Assembly: GCA_963402885.1 (NCBI GenBank)
Contig: OY727093.1
Location: forward strand, 32,549,409 to 32,613,408
Direction of reading: 5' to 3'
Source: Antedon bifida
Taxonomy: Eukaryota > Echinodermata > Crinoidea > Comatulida > Antedonidae
DNA length: 64,000 nucleotides
Both the position numbers and the translations under genes were made by a program. Within the stretch, counting starts at the first letter, position 1. Each line of letters opens with the position of its first letter. The notes under the pieces were generated by a model. That model did not search any database. It saw only the letters and a list, made by a program, of their open reading frames with translations, and was not told the origin of the DNA. Below are positions 11,701 to 25,600 of the stretch, in pieces.

Positions 11701-14700
11701 TTGGTTGGAAGCAAACCCTCTTCTTTCTTTCTGTGCAGGAATGACTGGGGTTGTGGTCGGATCACCTATACAATACAATCATAAATTAGATGTCATCTGT
11801 TACATTTATCACTATAATTTTATTTATTTATTCCTTTGAGTGAAGCATAAACATAAAAAGGGAGCACTGAGGAGCGAAAGGGCGTGTCTCTGCAACCCAA
11901 AGGGCGTGTCTCTCCAAGTTCTTGTACCACATACCTTTTCAGCTGGACACTTTGGAGAAGGAGTTTTGTCTGTAACTTCTTCATCGCACGAATCTTCAGA
12001 ACTAATAAAAGAGAAAGAGTCACTCATTTTTAATAAAGGTTTAAGCACTGTATGAGGCATAGATTGTAGCAGTGTCTTTTGGCCAAAACTACGGTACAAT
12101 GACATGATTAAAACCAAGCTGCAATCGAGTCCTCAAAACATAAACTTACCTAACAGCTGCTTGTTGAGTTTCTTGTGCTTCTTGTTCAGTTGATCTGTTC
12201 TTAGTTACAGTAACAGTCACTCCTTCATCTGAATCACTGTCTTGAGTTCGACGACGAGACTTTCGTTTTGGTACAGATTGAGCCTTAACTTCTTCTGCAA
12301 ATAATTTATATAATAGTTATTACAGGGAGTGTAACTTAGAAAAACACCACACTTGAAAACAGAAGCATGAATACACAACAGGAAATATTATACAGGCTCA
12401 GCATGTATCTTTAAAAATGAACACATATTTTGGCATATTCATTCATATCAATGAAATTAACATTATTATTCTGATGGTTCCTTGGAAGAGATTATGGTTT
12501 AATTGTATGATTATGTGATGACTAAACTAGCAACAGTTTGGATGAGAAAATAATAGTCGTTACCTGAGGAGGAAGGTTCCAAGCTGTCATCAAATTGTTC
12601 AGATACATTTGATTGACTGGCAACCACATTACCATCAATAGTTTCATCTTTTTCATCATGTGAAAGACGCAGCTTCTTTACTTTCTATAGTAGTAAAACA
12701 AATATATTTGTTAACCATTTTGTAATATAGCCCTACTAAAGTTATTATAATGGTCAGTTGTATATCAGTTAAGGGAAAATGGCAAAATCAGCACTGTGGT
12801 CATGTTACACGAGTTGTCAAAACAATATAGATTATCTGATAAAAATCCTATAAAGTAGGAAGTCTTTTGCCATTTCTCCCCTGACTGATATATAGAAAAT
12901 CACACTCCCCCTTTCCCTGAAAGCTATCAAACTTAATAGGAAATTCCATAAGAAGTTAAACACATTAGGTTAAGAAATGCATGTTATTTACCTTATTTAC
13001 ATCGTCATCAAATTGAGATGCCCTTTTGTTTTTAATACCAGATTTCTTTCTTTCTATTTGTTCTGGTTCTTTTTCTTCTTTAGCAGTGCCTTCATTCTGC
13101 AAAATTGTTTTCTTGTTTCTTCTTAGCTTTGTTCGTGTCCTACATAATATTAATAATAGTGTGTCTTAATGTGTATGAATTAATACAAAACTTGGTTTGA
13201 TCTTCATTTATTTTAATGTTTTATTTAAGGCGCTTACTTTCCATTTAATTTTAACTTTCATACTAGAGTTTTCAGTTTTATTTTCTGACAAAACAATGGA
13301 ACATGCAAATTAATAAAGAACTAAAGGGGAAGACTATAAGAATAATACAAAAACAAAAGATCAAACCTAGTCGTCTTTTTAGAACTTTCTTTCTCAGAAT
13401 CAATGGAAGGTTTTCCTTCATCACTAGTATCAACTTCTTCATTGCTGGTAGGTTGGTCAGCTTCATTAACATTTGCTATTGGTTCCAACTGCTTAGTTCT
13501 TGTTGATTTCTTCTTGAGTTCGGGGGTTGCTTCATTTGCTAAAGTGAAATCCTCAGAACTATATAAAATACAAACAAATAATATGGTACTGTATGTGGAA
13601 TCCATTTATGTTGTTATATTAGCATTGCATTATACTTGATGATGATACAATTATACAACACTGCTTCAGAACATTTACTAATAATACTGTATATATAATT
13701 CATACCTTTCATGTGATTCTCCACTGTTGTTTTTGCCACCATCAGCAACCTCTACTGGCTTTTTAACTAGTTCTACCACATCCTCAGCATTACTAGCATC
13801 ACTGGATTGTGACTCTTGACAACTTTCCAATATGCTCTTCTGCAACGACACAGACAACCGCTTACTCGCATTTAACGACCGTCTTACGGACTTCTTAGCA
13901 CTTGAACCATTTGATAATCGGCGTTTTGATAAGGACGATCTGGTCTGTCGTCTACCATCAGTTTCGTCCTCGTCACAGCTTTCCATTTTAATGTTCTTTG
14001 CCAGTATTGACAAACGTTTACTAGTCCTCAAAGACTGCCTTGAATCACGCGATAATCTGCGTTTTGAAAGAGATGACCTCTTCTTAGATTTGCTCATTGA
14101 GATAGACATTCTTACTTTGTTGAATGATGTTTGTGCTAGCGCATTGGCTCCTTCATTCAGACTATCTTCTTCCATACTCACTTCCTCCTTAGTTTCATTT
14201 ATGATTTCTTTTCCTGATAACTCATCCGAACTTGATGAAAATTTAGATTCTGCTGCAGACGACTGCTCTTCACACTCATTTTGGGAGGGTTCATCAATTT
14301 TTGGAGCATCCTCACTTTCTGGAGCATGATCTTCATCATTAGATGTTGTTGCTGCAATTGATTCATGATCACTAAGCGGCATTTGTACCGATTCTTTGAA
14401 AACATCAGACTCTTCACTAGAACTACAAGACTTCTTACAAGGTATATCAATAGATTCTTCAGCAGACTTTTCAGATACACATTTCTGTTCAACTGGTTCT
14501 ATGATTTGTTCCTCAATTGACTGGGGCTTAGCTTCTGGAACCGTATCAAGTTCATTTTTCATGTATTTACGCAATCGTTTAGGGGAATGGAAATCCTCAT
14601 CAGAGCTCTCCGATATAATCTTTTCATGGTGATCAATAAGTTTTTTTACACGATTATCTTTCTCTGGAAGATCTGTTGCAATTGCGGATATAGATTCCTT

Positions 14701-15429
14701 ATTTTCTGAAAAACTTTCCTCGTTATTTTCCATAATAGACACAGTTTTGGGTTGTTTTCCTCGCGTTGTACGCTTACATTTCTCTTGCGTTGGTCTTTGT
14801 GTCGAAGCGCGAGTGCTGCGTGTTGGACGTTTAGAAGCATTATCTTGAGATGTTTCTGCCTCAGAATCAAGTGATTTTCTATGGACTCTATATACATAAA
14901 AAAAGAATAGTTATTTTGACAACTGTAACATTAACCTAAATACTATAATTAAATAAAATAATATATTATAATATTTTATTAAAATACTAAAATCTCAAGT
15001 TTGTTTTAAAAATAGCTTACCGTTTTTTGGCCGGGGGGCTGTCAGTACTACTTTCTTCTGTATCATCTGAATTTGGACGAATTCGACGGTTTCTCTTTGC
15101 ATTTGATGGAGTTTTTGGCAGAAGGGTTAAACTTCTCCTATTAATATAGTAATAATTTTAGTTAGTTAAAAGATCAATAAAAAAATGTAATTCAAATAAA
15201 AAACAGAATCTTAAAATTATTTGTAGCACCAATCTGCAATTTGTAATGCAAATCAAATTTACCTTGAAAACGTTTTTCTTGCTTCTAACATTATCTCTTC
15301 TAGCCATGTCATGTGATCTTCTTCAAACGTCTTCAAAAATGAAGCAATCTTTTTCTCGGTTTCCAAGTACAGGTTAAATCCATTTCCAATACCGCTGTTA
15401 TTCATCTCCTTCACTTTAAGCAAATCCAT
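8724..15429 (-). CDS. INCENP: INCENP, inner centromere protein
   Basis: Scaffold of the chromosomal passenger complex that binds survivin/borealin through its N terminus and activates Aurora B through its C-terminal IN-box. Exons (minus): 15429-15263, 15137-15021, 14887-13706, 13558-13367, 13139-12992, 12684-12564, 12294-12150, 12001-11935, 11765-11640, 11486-11377, 11209-10966, 10723-10518, 10282-10141, 9901-9738, 9340-9231, 8899-8724; total 3417 nt, 1138 aa (human about 918). Residues 1-60 form the CEN box ([18 protein letters not shown]). Residues about 95-490 are a large Ser/Glu-rich exon with duplicated RRLS blocks. SFIKRNTP lies near 745. A Glu/Lys/Arg single-alpha-helix runs about 756-1010. 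The IN-box ([20 protein letters not shown], then [13 protein letters not shown]) fills about 1055-1138, with the Aurora B-phosphorylated TSS at about 1125-1127. The extra length is mostly in exon 3. An upstream TTTGCAG at 15439 indicates a 5' UTR intron. Confidence 0.96.
8981..9173. mobile_element. Inverted-repeat element (TAGAGTAGAAC...GTTCTACTGTA) in INCENP last intron
   Basis: The left end (AGTAGAACAACTCGTTTGAG followed by ACACTCCTATTCAGGGG) is the imperfect inverse of the right end (CCCTTAATAGAGGTTCTACT). The interior repeats AAGGGACACTCCTATTAAGG-type segments. It lies wholly within the intron between the last two coding exons of INCENP. It is probably a non-autonomous DNA transposon; the superfamily is not determined. 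Confidence 0.65.
9585..9687. mobile_element. MITE copy, right end missing, INCENP intron
   Basis: It begins TAAAGCTCTGTCTAAACTTT and continues through the internal CCCATATATGGACATGATGA and CACTACCATACTTGGGCACA signatures. The right terminal inverted repeat is absent. It lies in the INCENP intron between exons ending at 9738 and starting at 9340. Confidence 0.85.
12761..12893. mobile_element. 133-bp palindromic element in INCENP intron 5
   Basis: The ends TATATCAGTTAAGGGAAAAT and (in reverse complement) TATATCAGTCAGGGGAGAAA, each followed by GGCAAAA, are near-perfect inverted repeats of about 27 bp. The core is short and non-coding. It is typical of a MITE and is unrelated to the TAAAGCTCTGTC family. 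Confidence 0.75.
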
Positions 15430-16608
15430 GTTGTCTTGCTGCAAAGATAGAAAAATGTTTATGCTACATACTCCTGGGCCTAGCCAGAGGGCCTAGGCCT
15501 AGTGGCTGATTTGTACACACTCTGCAGCTAATCCAGCTGGCTGAGTCGGCGGCGGGGTGAATCAAAATTGAATGGAGTCAACAACAACAAGCATTATTGT
15601 TCGGTGATTATTTTTAGTCAATTTCTTTAAAAAACTACATTTAGTTTAACTAAACATATTTCAAGGAAGTTTAACATTTTCGTTTCAATAAAATTGTAAC
15701 ACGTTACTGAGAATAGATAACAATAAAACATAAAAATAAAACTAGCCTAATACAATACCTGCCGTCCACACAATTTAAAAGCTCCCTCTTTTTTTAAATC
15801 TCCCGTCCGAAATCTAATTGACCAATCAGAAAGCAAAATGCCGTCTGTCTCTCTCCTCATTTATAATTTATATTGTGGTATGTTCAGACAAATCAAACAA
15901 ATTAAATTAAAAAAATATTTCATATTATAAGAAAGATGTATCCTAATATTTTAGATAACCAAAAAATGTATGATATTTATATTGAATATCAATCAAACAA
16001 TTAATTAGAAAAAAAACTCCACAGAGCTGCAATATAAACAGCGCCACCTATTACCGAAACACGTCGACGATATCGACGTGGAATTAAATTTTATAAAGGC
16101 TAGAAAAGGTGTAGCCGGCCCTGTGTACAAAATAAATTAAATATATTATACTATTTTGTAAGTTTTTTAATGTTTTTACTTTCCATTATTCTCATAAACG
16201 AACGAAAATGTATTAGCTAGGCCTACATTATTGTGTCTGGTCAGTGTGTGAGGGAGAAAAGGGTCGGCGCGATGATGATGGACCCAGCCAGTCAGAGAGG
16301 AGAGTGGTCTCACTATAGTATTGAGTAGACCTAGCTAGTCACAATTCTACACCAACTAACCAGGCATAACTGATGAAAATATGCATGTGTGAGAATAACC
16401 AATTGTTAGTTAGTTATTAATCACAGTTTAAGTAACATTATGATGATTTATGTTACACTATTAATATTGGTATTAATATTATATACATAGGCCTAGCCTA
16501 GTACAGTGAGTTATTTTACTATTTTAGTAAAATAAAATAAACTTAAAAAGTTAAATGTTGCTCTTTTAATTTATATAGGCCTATATAGCTTTGAAAATAC
16601 CAACCAAG
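15430..16608. promoter_or_regulatory. Divergent INCENP/COPB1 promoter region
   Basis: 1.18 kb separates the divergent start codons. On the minus strand, a CGGCAG|GTATTG donor at 15759 pairs well with the TTTGCAG acceptor at 15439, giving a likely non-coding INCENP exon 1. Just upstream of that exon, reading INCENP-sense, are an ATTGG (CCAAT box, 15826-15822) and about 25 bp downstream a TTTAAA (15798-15793). This arrangement resembles the CCAAT plus CHR layout of cell-cycle promoters. TAGGCCTA-type palindromes cluster at 15479-15497, 16209, 16490 and 16576. Function is inferred. Confidence 0.45.
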
Positions 16609-19600
16609 ATGTCTACTGCTTCAGAGCTAGCATGTTACACACTTATCCAGATGCCCAGTGAGGCAGAACCGCCTAATGAGTTGCAGTTTAAAAATGACAT
16701 TGGTAAATACATTTCCTTTAACATTAAGTTAGCTTAAAAAAAGTAATAACAACCCCAAACAGTTTGATATTTCATTCACATTTATTCACCACTATATTTA
16801 CATTGTTACATACAATATTGCAGGGATCTTGCAGAGAAAAGTTTATTGTCTATAGTCGTCGATTGTTTAAATTAATTTTATTACAGAAAAAGGCGACACA
16901 AAAACTAAAATCAAGGCTTTAAAACAACTCATCTACATGATGTTAAATGGAGAGAAAATGCCAGGATTGCTGATGTATGTGATACGGTTTTTACTGCCAA
17001 TGCCAGATCACACAATTAAGAAACTGCTGTTAGTGTTCTGGGAAATTGTTCCAAAGACGCAACCAGATGGAAAACTACTGAATGAGATGATTCTAGTTTG
17101 TGATGCCTATCGTAGGGTACAACGACACTTTCAATTTACCATTTTAAGCTCTGTCTACACTATCAAACTTTATGTGACAACAAAATGTGATATGCCCATA
17201 TGTGGACATGATGATGATATCATATCACTACCATATTTGGACATATCACTACCATATTTGGGCATATTACTACCATATTTGGGTACATTACACTAGTTTG
17301 ATAGTGTAGACAAAGCTTTACAGTAACAAAAACCTTATTACTTTGTGACTAGTATAAAAATATTGGATTGCAAACATATAATGTAATGAAGCTTTTTTTT
17401 TATATAGGACCTGCAACATCCAAATGAGTTCATTCGTGGATCAACATTGCGATTTCTTTGTAAGTTAAAAGAACCTGAGCTGTTAGAACCTCTGATGCCT
17501 GCCATCACTGAGTGTCTAGAACATCGTCACAGTTATGTCCGTCGTAATGCTGTACTTGCTATTTTCACTATTTACAAGTAAGACCATTTGAAATTACAAA
17601 CAACTTAATATATTAATGATATTAAAATTTAGGAAAACAGATTACGTATTAAAAAAGTTAGTTTTTTTGCAAGAAAAACGTTTCATACTGGTTTGAAGTA
17701 AAAACTGAATTGCATCAAAATTTATAGTTAAAATTTATAATTAAAAAATTCATTTTTGATTTTTAGAAACTTTGATTTCTTGATTCCTGATGCTCCTGAA
17801 TTAATACACAACTTTCTTGAGCAGGAGAAGGATGCTTCATGTAAGCGCAATGCATTCATGATGCTTATCCACGTTGATCAGGTAAACATTGTTTAAATAC
17901 TTACCTAAGTATGTGTTCTAAGTACTAAGTGTGTAATATTTTTAGCATGCAACAACTTGATTATGTATAACCATAGAGATACTATAATATCTCTATGGTA
18001 TAACCATACATTATTGTATAAATATATATAATTGTATAAATAATATGTATAAATATTTATATTGGTGAATCCATAAAACTATGATGAATTAGTGCTCATA
18101 TACTGCTGCATGTTCTTCTATTCTTTCTATAGTAGGATAGTTTTTCAGGTTTTTGATAATTAATGTGCAAGTGGGGTACAATATATCCAGTTATGTACGA
18201 ATGCCTTAAAATTAACTCTACATTACAGAACGCCTTGCAATCTACTGTACAAATGTAAACCCTTTACACAATTACATTTTAATACTTTATAATTTGTTTC
18301 AGGAACGTGCGTTGGATTATCTCAGCACATGCATTGATCAGATTAACAGTTTCAATGACATTCTTCAACTCGTCATTGTTGAGCTTGTGTACAAGGTGAG
18401 TGTGTCGCACTAAAACAGTGCTTTATTTTGTTGTGAAACAGCTACTGAATATACAATCTTAAAGATATATTGTCCTAAAATTATTATTTTTTTTTCAAAT
18501 TTTTTCAAAAAATGTAATTTAAAGCAAAAAATACTTAAATAGTCTGTCAGACAATGGTTTTTGGTTAATATGGTTAAAAACCGTTTTTGTTTGTCTTTTT
18601 ATAAGTGAAATCTTTTTGTTTACATGTCATAAATAAGGTTATTAAAAGAGCTGAACACAAAATAATTTGGATATAAATTCAGATGATAAAGTATCACAAA
18701 ATATTTTTATTTTGAATACCAGGTGTGTCATACGAATCCATCAGAGCGTTCTCGTTTTATACGTTGCATCTACAATCTTCTTCAGTCAACAAGTGCAGCT
18801 GTACGCTATGAGGCAGCTGGCACGCTTGTCACGCTCTCTAGCGCTCCAACTGCTGTTAAGGTATGTACATTGCTGCCATGTCTTGTGCTAATCGCCAATC
18901 TAATCTAATTTATATATAGTTTACATACATGGAAATAACATTTATATTTATTTTTGATTTGATATACACATAAATGCAAATAGAGATGCAAAATGAGAGT
19001 GGTTCACTGTTATGTTCCTGAGGGGTAAGAATTATACTAAAGAGACCACAACTCCTCCCCAAACCTTGAATAAGCAATAAATATATAGAAATACAAACCA
19101 TTTTGCATAGTACACCTTTGATATACACATAAATGCAAATATTTTACCGAGGGTGGTTCACTGACATTATGTTCCTGGGATAAGAATAAGAAATAAACAG
19201 AAATAAATTTGCAGAGTGCACCTAACAAATATAAAACTTATTTAACTGATTTTAATTAATTTTTAATTTTTTTTGTTATAGGCAGCTGCATCATGCTACA
19301 TTGATTTGATAATCAAGGAAAGTGATAACAATGTAAAACTGATAGTTCTGGATCGTCTCATCAGCCTTAAAGATGATCCTGTTCACGAGAAAATACTTCA
19401 GGTATGACAGGAAGCAAATAGTAGAATAAGAAATTCGTATACATTATTAAATAGAATACCATTCTAATCAATATTATTATTCAATCCTTACATCAGATCC
19501 ATTATTACACAACATTGTAATTAATGCCATTTATAAACACTTTTACTATTTATGGAATTTTTAGATTTACACAAAATTAAATTAATAATGAATGAATGAC

Positions 19601-22600
19601 AATAATTTTCAACTTTTTTACTATTATATTCATTAAAAAAAATATTTGTAATGTTACATGCAATTTGGCTGTTGGACCACCATATGTAATGGTATTTTTA
19701 ATGTGCAATAAAGATAATAATAATTCTGCTAAAAATAGTTTAATATCTATCCAGTAAAAAATTTAAAAAATTATTGGATTTTTTTTTTGTGCAGGAACTT
19801 GTGATGGATATTATGCGAGTATTATCGGCATCTGACCTGGAGGTCAGGAAGAAGACCCTGGATCTTGCCTTGGATCTGGTTTCCTCTAGGAATGTTGAGG
19901 AGGTAAAGTAAATCCTCACAGCTCCATATTCCCACGTATGGTTAAGTGAATGTACATATTGCAACACAGCTGTATTCAAGATGACCTGTAATGGGGGACA
20001 TGTCCTTTATATGAACTGTATTATTAAATGAGTCCCAGATCTCTTCTGATAATGATTTCAATTTGGTATACAAAATATTTCCATGTTTCCCAAGCACAGC
20101 ATAAATGTTATAGCTAATTGTTGTATCAATTTCTACTACAAATGTTAATGCTCAATTACATTTTAGGAAGTGTATCTCTGCTTTGTAAATATTCAAGCAA
20201 AACAAACTTTGAAATTATACCAGTAATAATGTGCGGCATACATAAAACATGATTTAACTGAAGCCAGTACTTCAGTTATTTTAACATTTGTTGTAACAAT
20301 ACTATTGTTAACTTCTATAGATGGTTCTTGTTCTGAAGAAAGAAGTGACCAAGACCCACAACACAGGAGAACATGAGGACACTGGCAAATACAGACAGGT
20401 ATATTGCTATTAATAAGCAAATGATAAATAAAATGATGAACATAAGGTCACCATGCAAAGTTTTAAAGTAAGCGTGATATGTTGCAAAACTGTTGATAAT
20501 CAGATGTATGTTGATATATTTACTGTAGTGATAATTCATTCATGTCATTTGCATATAAAATATACATTATGTTTGCTCTGAGATATACAAAAACAGATAA
20601 ATAAAAAACTAACAAAAACAATTACAAAGTGTCACATCACTCTTGTACGGTATATACTGACAAGCAGTCAGTGCCCGAATGGCAGCTGGATAAAAGCTGT
20701 TACGAAACGTATTTGTAGATAATAATGTAATTAACATTATCAGTGCTTTAAATAATCATTTTAGATATCAACTTTTATTATTTCAGCTTCTTGTGCGTAC
20801 GTTGCATACATGTAGCATCAAATTCCCTGACATTGCTGCACAAGTTATTCCAGTGGTGAGTACAAAACCAATTGCTTATGAATTAGCAGTAACAAAATAT
20901 TATCTATACAGTAAATTTTCCCAAAACCGGACACCTTTGGGCTGGCCTAATATGTCTGGTTTTCCAAAAATTCTGGTATTCGGAATGTGTTTGTAATGGT
21001 AAAAATAAATTTGGGACCTTTTGGACCTCATGAAAAGTCTGGTTTTGGGAGAGTTTCTGGTTTTCAGAGAGTCTGGTATTGGGTGAGTTGACTGTATAAC
21101 ATAAATTGTACCTCTATCTTTATATTGAATTATTATTATGAATAATTGAGGATTGTAATTTGTTGTGTGTTTTTAGTTGATGGAGTTCTTGAGTGACACT
21201 AATGAACTCGCCGCTTCAGATGTTCTTGTTTTTGTCCGTGAAGCTATTCAGCGTTTTGAACAACTTAAATCACTTGTTATATCTAAGTTACTTGAAGTGT
21301 TCCCAACTATTCGCAATGTCAAGTAAGTGGTTAACATAACATAATCTAGTCTAGCCAAGCCTAACCTAGGCTAATGTAATCTAGTATAACAATTTCAACA
21401 ACCATTAGACTTTCATGTTCAAGTAAGTGACTACTAAAGCTTGATTCTCACTAGCAACGCAAAGGACGTAACACAACGTGAGTTGACCAATCACAAGCGA
21501 TGGATTATTCAAACAGTGGCTTGTCATTGGTCAACTCGCCTGCGTTGCTGCTTTTCAGCTTCAGTGCTACATACTTCACACCGTGTATTTTTATTTCCAG
21601 AATTCACCGTGCTGCTCTATGGATTCTGGGTGAATACTGTACCACTGTTGAAGACATCCAGAGTGTCATGACCGAGATTCGCAATTCACTCGGCGAAATT
21701 CCAATAGTTGATGATGAAATGCGCAAAGCTGCTGGTGAATCTACTGATGGTAAATAGTTGTTTACTATCTGACAAACTTTTAATACAGATTGTGATGAGT
21801 TTATGGTTTATTTAAAATAAAATATTTCCATAGAGTGTGCAGTATTGCATTTATCAAATAATTCAAAAATAGTCTACAGGCCTACTATAATTCTTGTATG
21901 GTACTCTGCACTGTATACTGCTCCAACACTAATAATTGTAACTTTGCATCCGAGAGCTAAGCTAATCAGAATGTTTGGCACACTCAAACATAATTGTACT
22001 GAATACTCAGTACTCTGTAGTAAATATCATTATATTAACCCGATAGTTTGCTATACTTGTTACAGAAGAGAGTGTTCAAATTTCAAGTGGTAGACGTCTT
22101 GTGACAGACATGGGTACATATGCTACCCAGAGTGCACTCAGCTCAGCATCACACAAGTCCTCTGATGACACAAGGTATAAACATGAACACCATTGAAATA
22201 TTTTCAGAAAAGCACATGTTGCTAATTAATTTTTTTAATTATTAAAATTAATTAATCTTTTTGCACTTGACCACCAACCAATGGTGTTTGTACATTACGG
22301 ATACAGATAAAACATAAAGGATAAAAACATGGTATATGATGCTTTGTTTTGAGAGTCCAAGAAATAGGATTTCCAGTCCCTTATAATGTTGTCCATGTAA
22401 TGTAATGTATGTTTTTTTTCTTAAACAAATGACAATAAATGATACTTGACTTGACTAATGTATGTAATGTATAATAAACAACTTTGAAATTCCCAACATA
22501 TCAATACTGTACCTTTATTATTTAGTTTTTTATAAGAATATTTGCAGTGATAACATTTTGTTTCTTTTATGCATTTTAGACCACCAATGAGAGGATTCCT

Positions 22601-25600
22601 CATGGATGGTGATTTCTTTGTTGGCGCTTGTCTGGCCACTGTTCTCTCTAAGCTTGCATTTAGATATGTTGACTTGGTAGCAAGCGAGAAAAAACAAAAT
22701 GTAAGAATATCTTATTTAAACAATTGATTATTTGACCTATTGATTATTGACATTTTTTTTTTCATCTGATTTATTGACGAAAGTGAAAAGATTTGTTGTT
22801 GGTTTTACATTTATTAACTTTAAATGCTGAACATACATAGTGGATATGTGTACATTAAAAATTGTATTTGATAAATTATCTCTTTGTTTCACTTTCTAGT
22901 CATTTTTAGCTGAGGCTATGTTAATTATGGCTACAACCATCCACCTTGGAAAGTCTGGCCTAGCTAAGAAGGTAATCAGATTATCAATTATTATTTATTA
23001 TTGTCAGTGTAAATTATATTTGTAGCCTGAATGGGCATCATACAACATCAAATGGGAATTTGTAAAGCTTTTATACATATAGTGAAGCTGTCACTTGGTG
23101 GTTAACATACTTGCCTTCCAATCCTAAGGTCCAGGGTTAAATCCTGACTTAGTGCCATGGTTGTAACTCACGACTCTTTCGACTCCACTCCCTAAGCCTC
23201 AAATGAGACTTAGTTTATAAGCACGATAAATTATAAAATAGTTTATCCATCCTGTAATTGGCAAGTTTGTGCTCGCTGTTGTATACAGATACGTAACAAA
23301 TTTTTAAAAAAGCAATATTATTTTATGTTTATTGTTTTAGAATATCACTGATGATGATGTAGACCGTATCTCGATGTGTTTGAAAGTTTTGGCAGAGCGC
23401 CACCCACTAATGTCAGCAGTATTCCAGAAGGAATGTCGGGCATCTCTAGACGCTATGTTGCTGGCTAAGCAGAAGGAGGACTCTGGTTCTAAGAAAGATG
23501 TATTTGATAGAAAGTCAGTGAAGATACAACCAGACGACCCCATCAACTTTATGCAGCTTCTAGCTAATACAGAGAGTAGCAGCTCACAGGTAGAGATGTA
23601 GTTGTTTTAGAGTTTTTGCTTAAATACAATAAAAAAAAAATAAAGTTAAAAAGTACATATGAAAAAATTACAGTAGCATCATAATATATGTGTGTGTTAG
23701 TTAGTGTTAGTAGCTAACTTGTTTAATTATAATTTTTAGGATCAATTGACCATGAGTTTAACCTTGGCTACCATGGGTGTTTCCACCCGCAAGGAAGCTG
23801 CAGACATATCCTCCTCCAAGCTTAGCAAAGTGACCCAATTGACTGGTTTCTCTGATCCTGTATACGGCGAGGCCTACATCAATATTAATCAGTATGACAT
23901 TGTACTGGATGTGTTAGTGGTTAACCAGACTGCTGACACTCTACAGAACTGCTCACTAGAGTTAGCCACACTCGGTTCGTATATACTATACTTATTTATC
24001 TATTTGTACACTATATTTCATACTTTATTTTGTATATATATTATTCTTTTGTCAAATCAAGTAGGTGAAATTATGGTCTATCACAGGCCTGGTCTATCAC
24101 AGGCCTGGTCGATCACAGGCCTGGTCGATCACAGGCCTGGTCGATCACAGGCCTGGTCGATCACAGGCCTGGTCGATCACAGGCCTGGTCGATCACAGGC
24201 CTGGTCTATCCTATTGTATACATTTATTCTAAAATTCTTTTCTTTTTACTTCAAATACCTCCATTTAATCTGGATTTTTGTAGGAGGTATGTTTGTATTC
24301 TGTGAACATAAATGTTGCTTTATTCTGGTTTAACATCCACATGACTGAAATTCTAAACATTAGCAAATTTATTTACAGATTTTAATGTGTAGCCTAGATA
24401 TGTCACGTTTATATGTTTACTACTAACGTGTCCTTTATATTTGACCACAAATTCACTCAAGTAGCTTATTTATGTGTAATGCATCCATAGATTTATTTAT
24501 AGATTTCTATGAATAGCATTATGGTAAACACTTCCTTATTAGTTTATTGATCCTGTGATGTAATACAAGATTACTAATCATAGTCACAAGATACAGTAGC
24601 TTTTGTTAAAGATATATTGCCCCCTGAAAAAAAAATTATTGAAAATTTGTTTGTTGAATATGTTATTTTAATGACCAAAAATTAGATCGAAAAAAAAAAT
24701 TATTTACCTGAAAAATTTAAAGTAAAAAAATAGTCAAATTGGATGCCAGCTAATGGATTTTTGAATGAGTTTAACCATTTATTTTGTCATTTTATAAGTG
24801 AAAACATTGATTTTTTCCATTTTTTTTATGGAAGTGATTAACTTTTTTAAAACTGCAAAATAACATATTCAAAGTCTAATTTAATTAATCTTCATTTTTC
24901 ATGTTTTTAGGGGACAATACATCTTTAATATGTATCTTATTTTATAATTTAGTATCTCAGAAGGTTTTGATATTTTATTAATAATTTATTTTTTTTAGGT
25001 GATCTGAAACTGGTAGAGAAGCCCCAGCCAATGACTCTAGGCCCACATGACTTTTGTAACATCAAAGCTAACGTTAAAGTGGCGTCCACTGAGAATGGCA
25101 TCATCTTTGGTAACATAGGTAGGTAATCACAGAGAAAAACTGAATTGCTTGGGATTTACAAAAAATATAGATATATAGAAAAATAATAATAAACATCAAT
25201 ACAAACGAACAATACATTACAAAAGTCTCTCCCCAGTGCTCCCTCTTTATGTTTCACTGAAAGGAATAAATAAAATAATACCTGTAGTCTTGTCTTCATC
25301 TTGTTTATGCCATTATATCAGTCACAATTTACTTATACTACTCCTATACCTTTTATATAGTGTACGATGTGACCGGTGCAGCTAATGACCGTAACGTTGT
25401 CGTTCTTAATGATATCCACATTGACATTATGGATTACATTGTTCCTGCTACATGTACTGATGCAGAGTTCCGCACCATGTGGGCCGAGTTTGAATGGGAA
25501 AACAAGGTATGAGTGACCAGAGATACCTAATTGACCATTACAGATGACCATTTAACTACTCGCCAGAGATACCTAATTGACCATTACAGATGACCATTTA

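Noticed and set aside
11425..12117. Several overlapping minus-strand frames of 67-117 codons
   Set aside because: They mix INCENP exons with intron read-through; the spliced model explains their conserved parts.
13832..14329. 165-codon plus-strand open frame
   Set aside because: It lies antisense within INCENP exon 3, whose minus-strand frame is confirmed by splice phases and homology on both sides.
15427..15444. TTG at 15444 as the INCENP start
   Set aside because: The sequence TTTGCAG there is a splice acceptor; ATG 15429 is the first start codon in the exon and gives the conserved CEN-box N terminus.
23746..24333. 195-codon frame with a repeated [20 protein letters not shown] peptide
   Set aside because: Its first part is COPB1 exon 17; the remainder is read-through into the intron and the 16-bp minisatellite. 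The next COPB1 exon joins at 24999 and restores conserved sequence.
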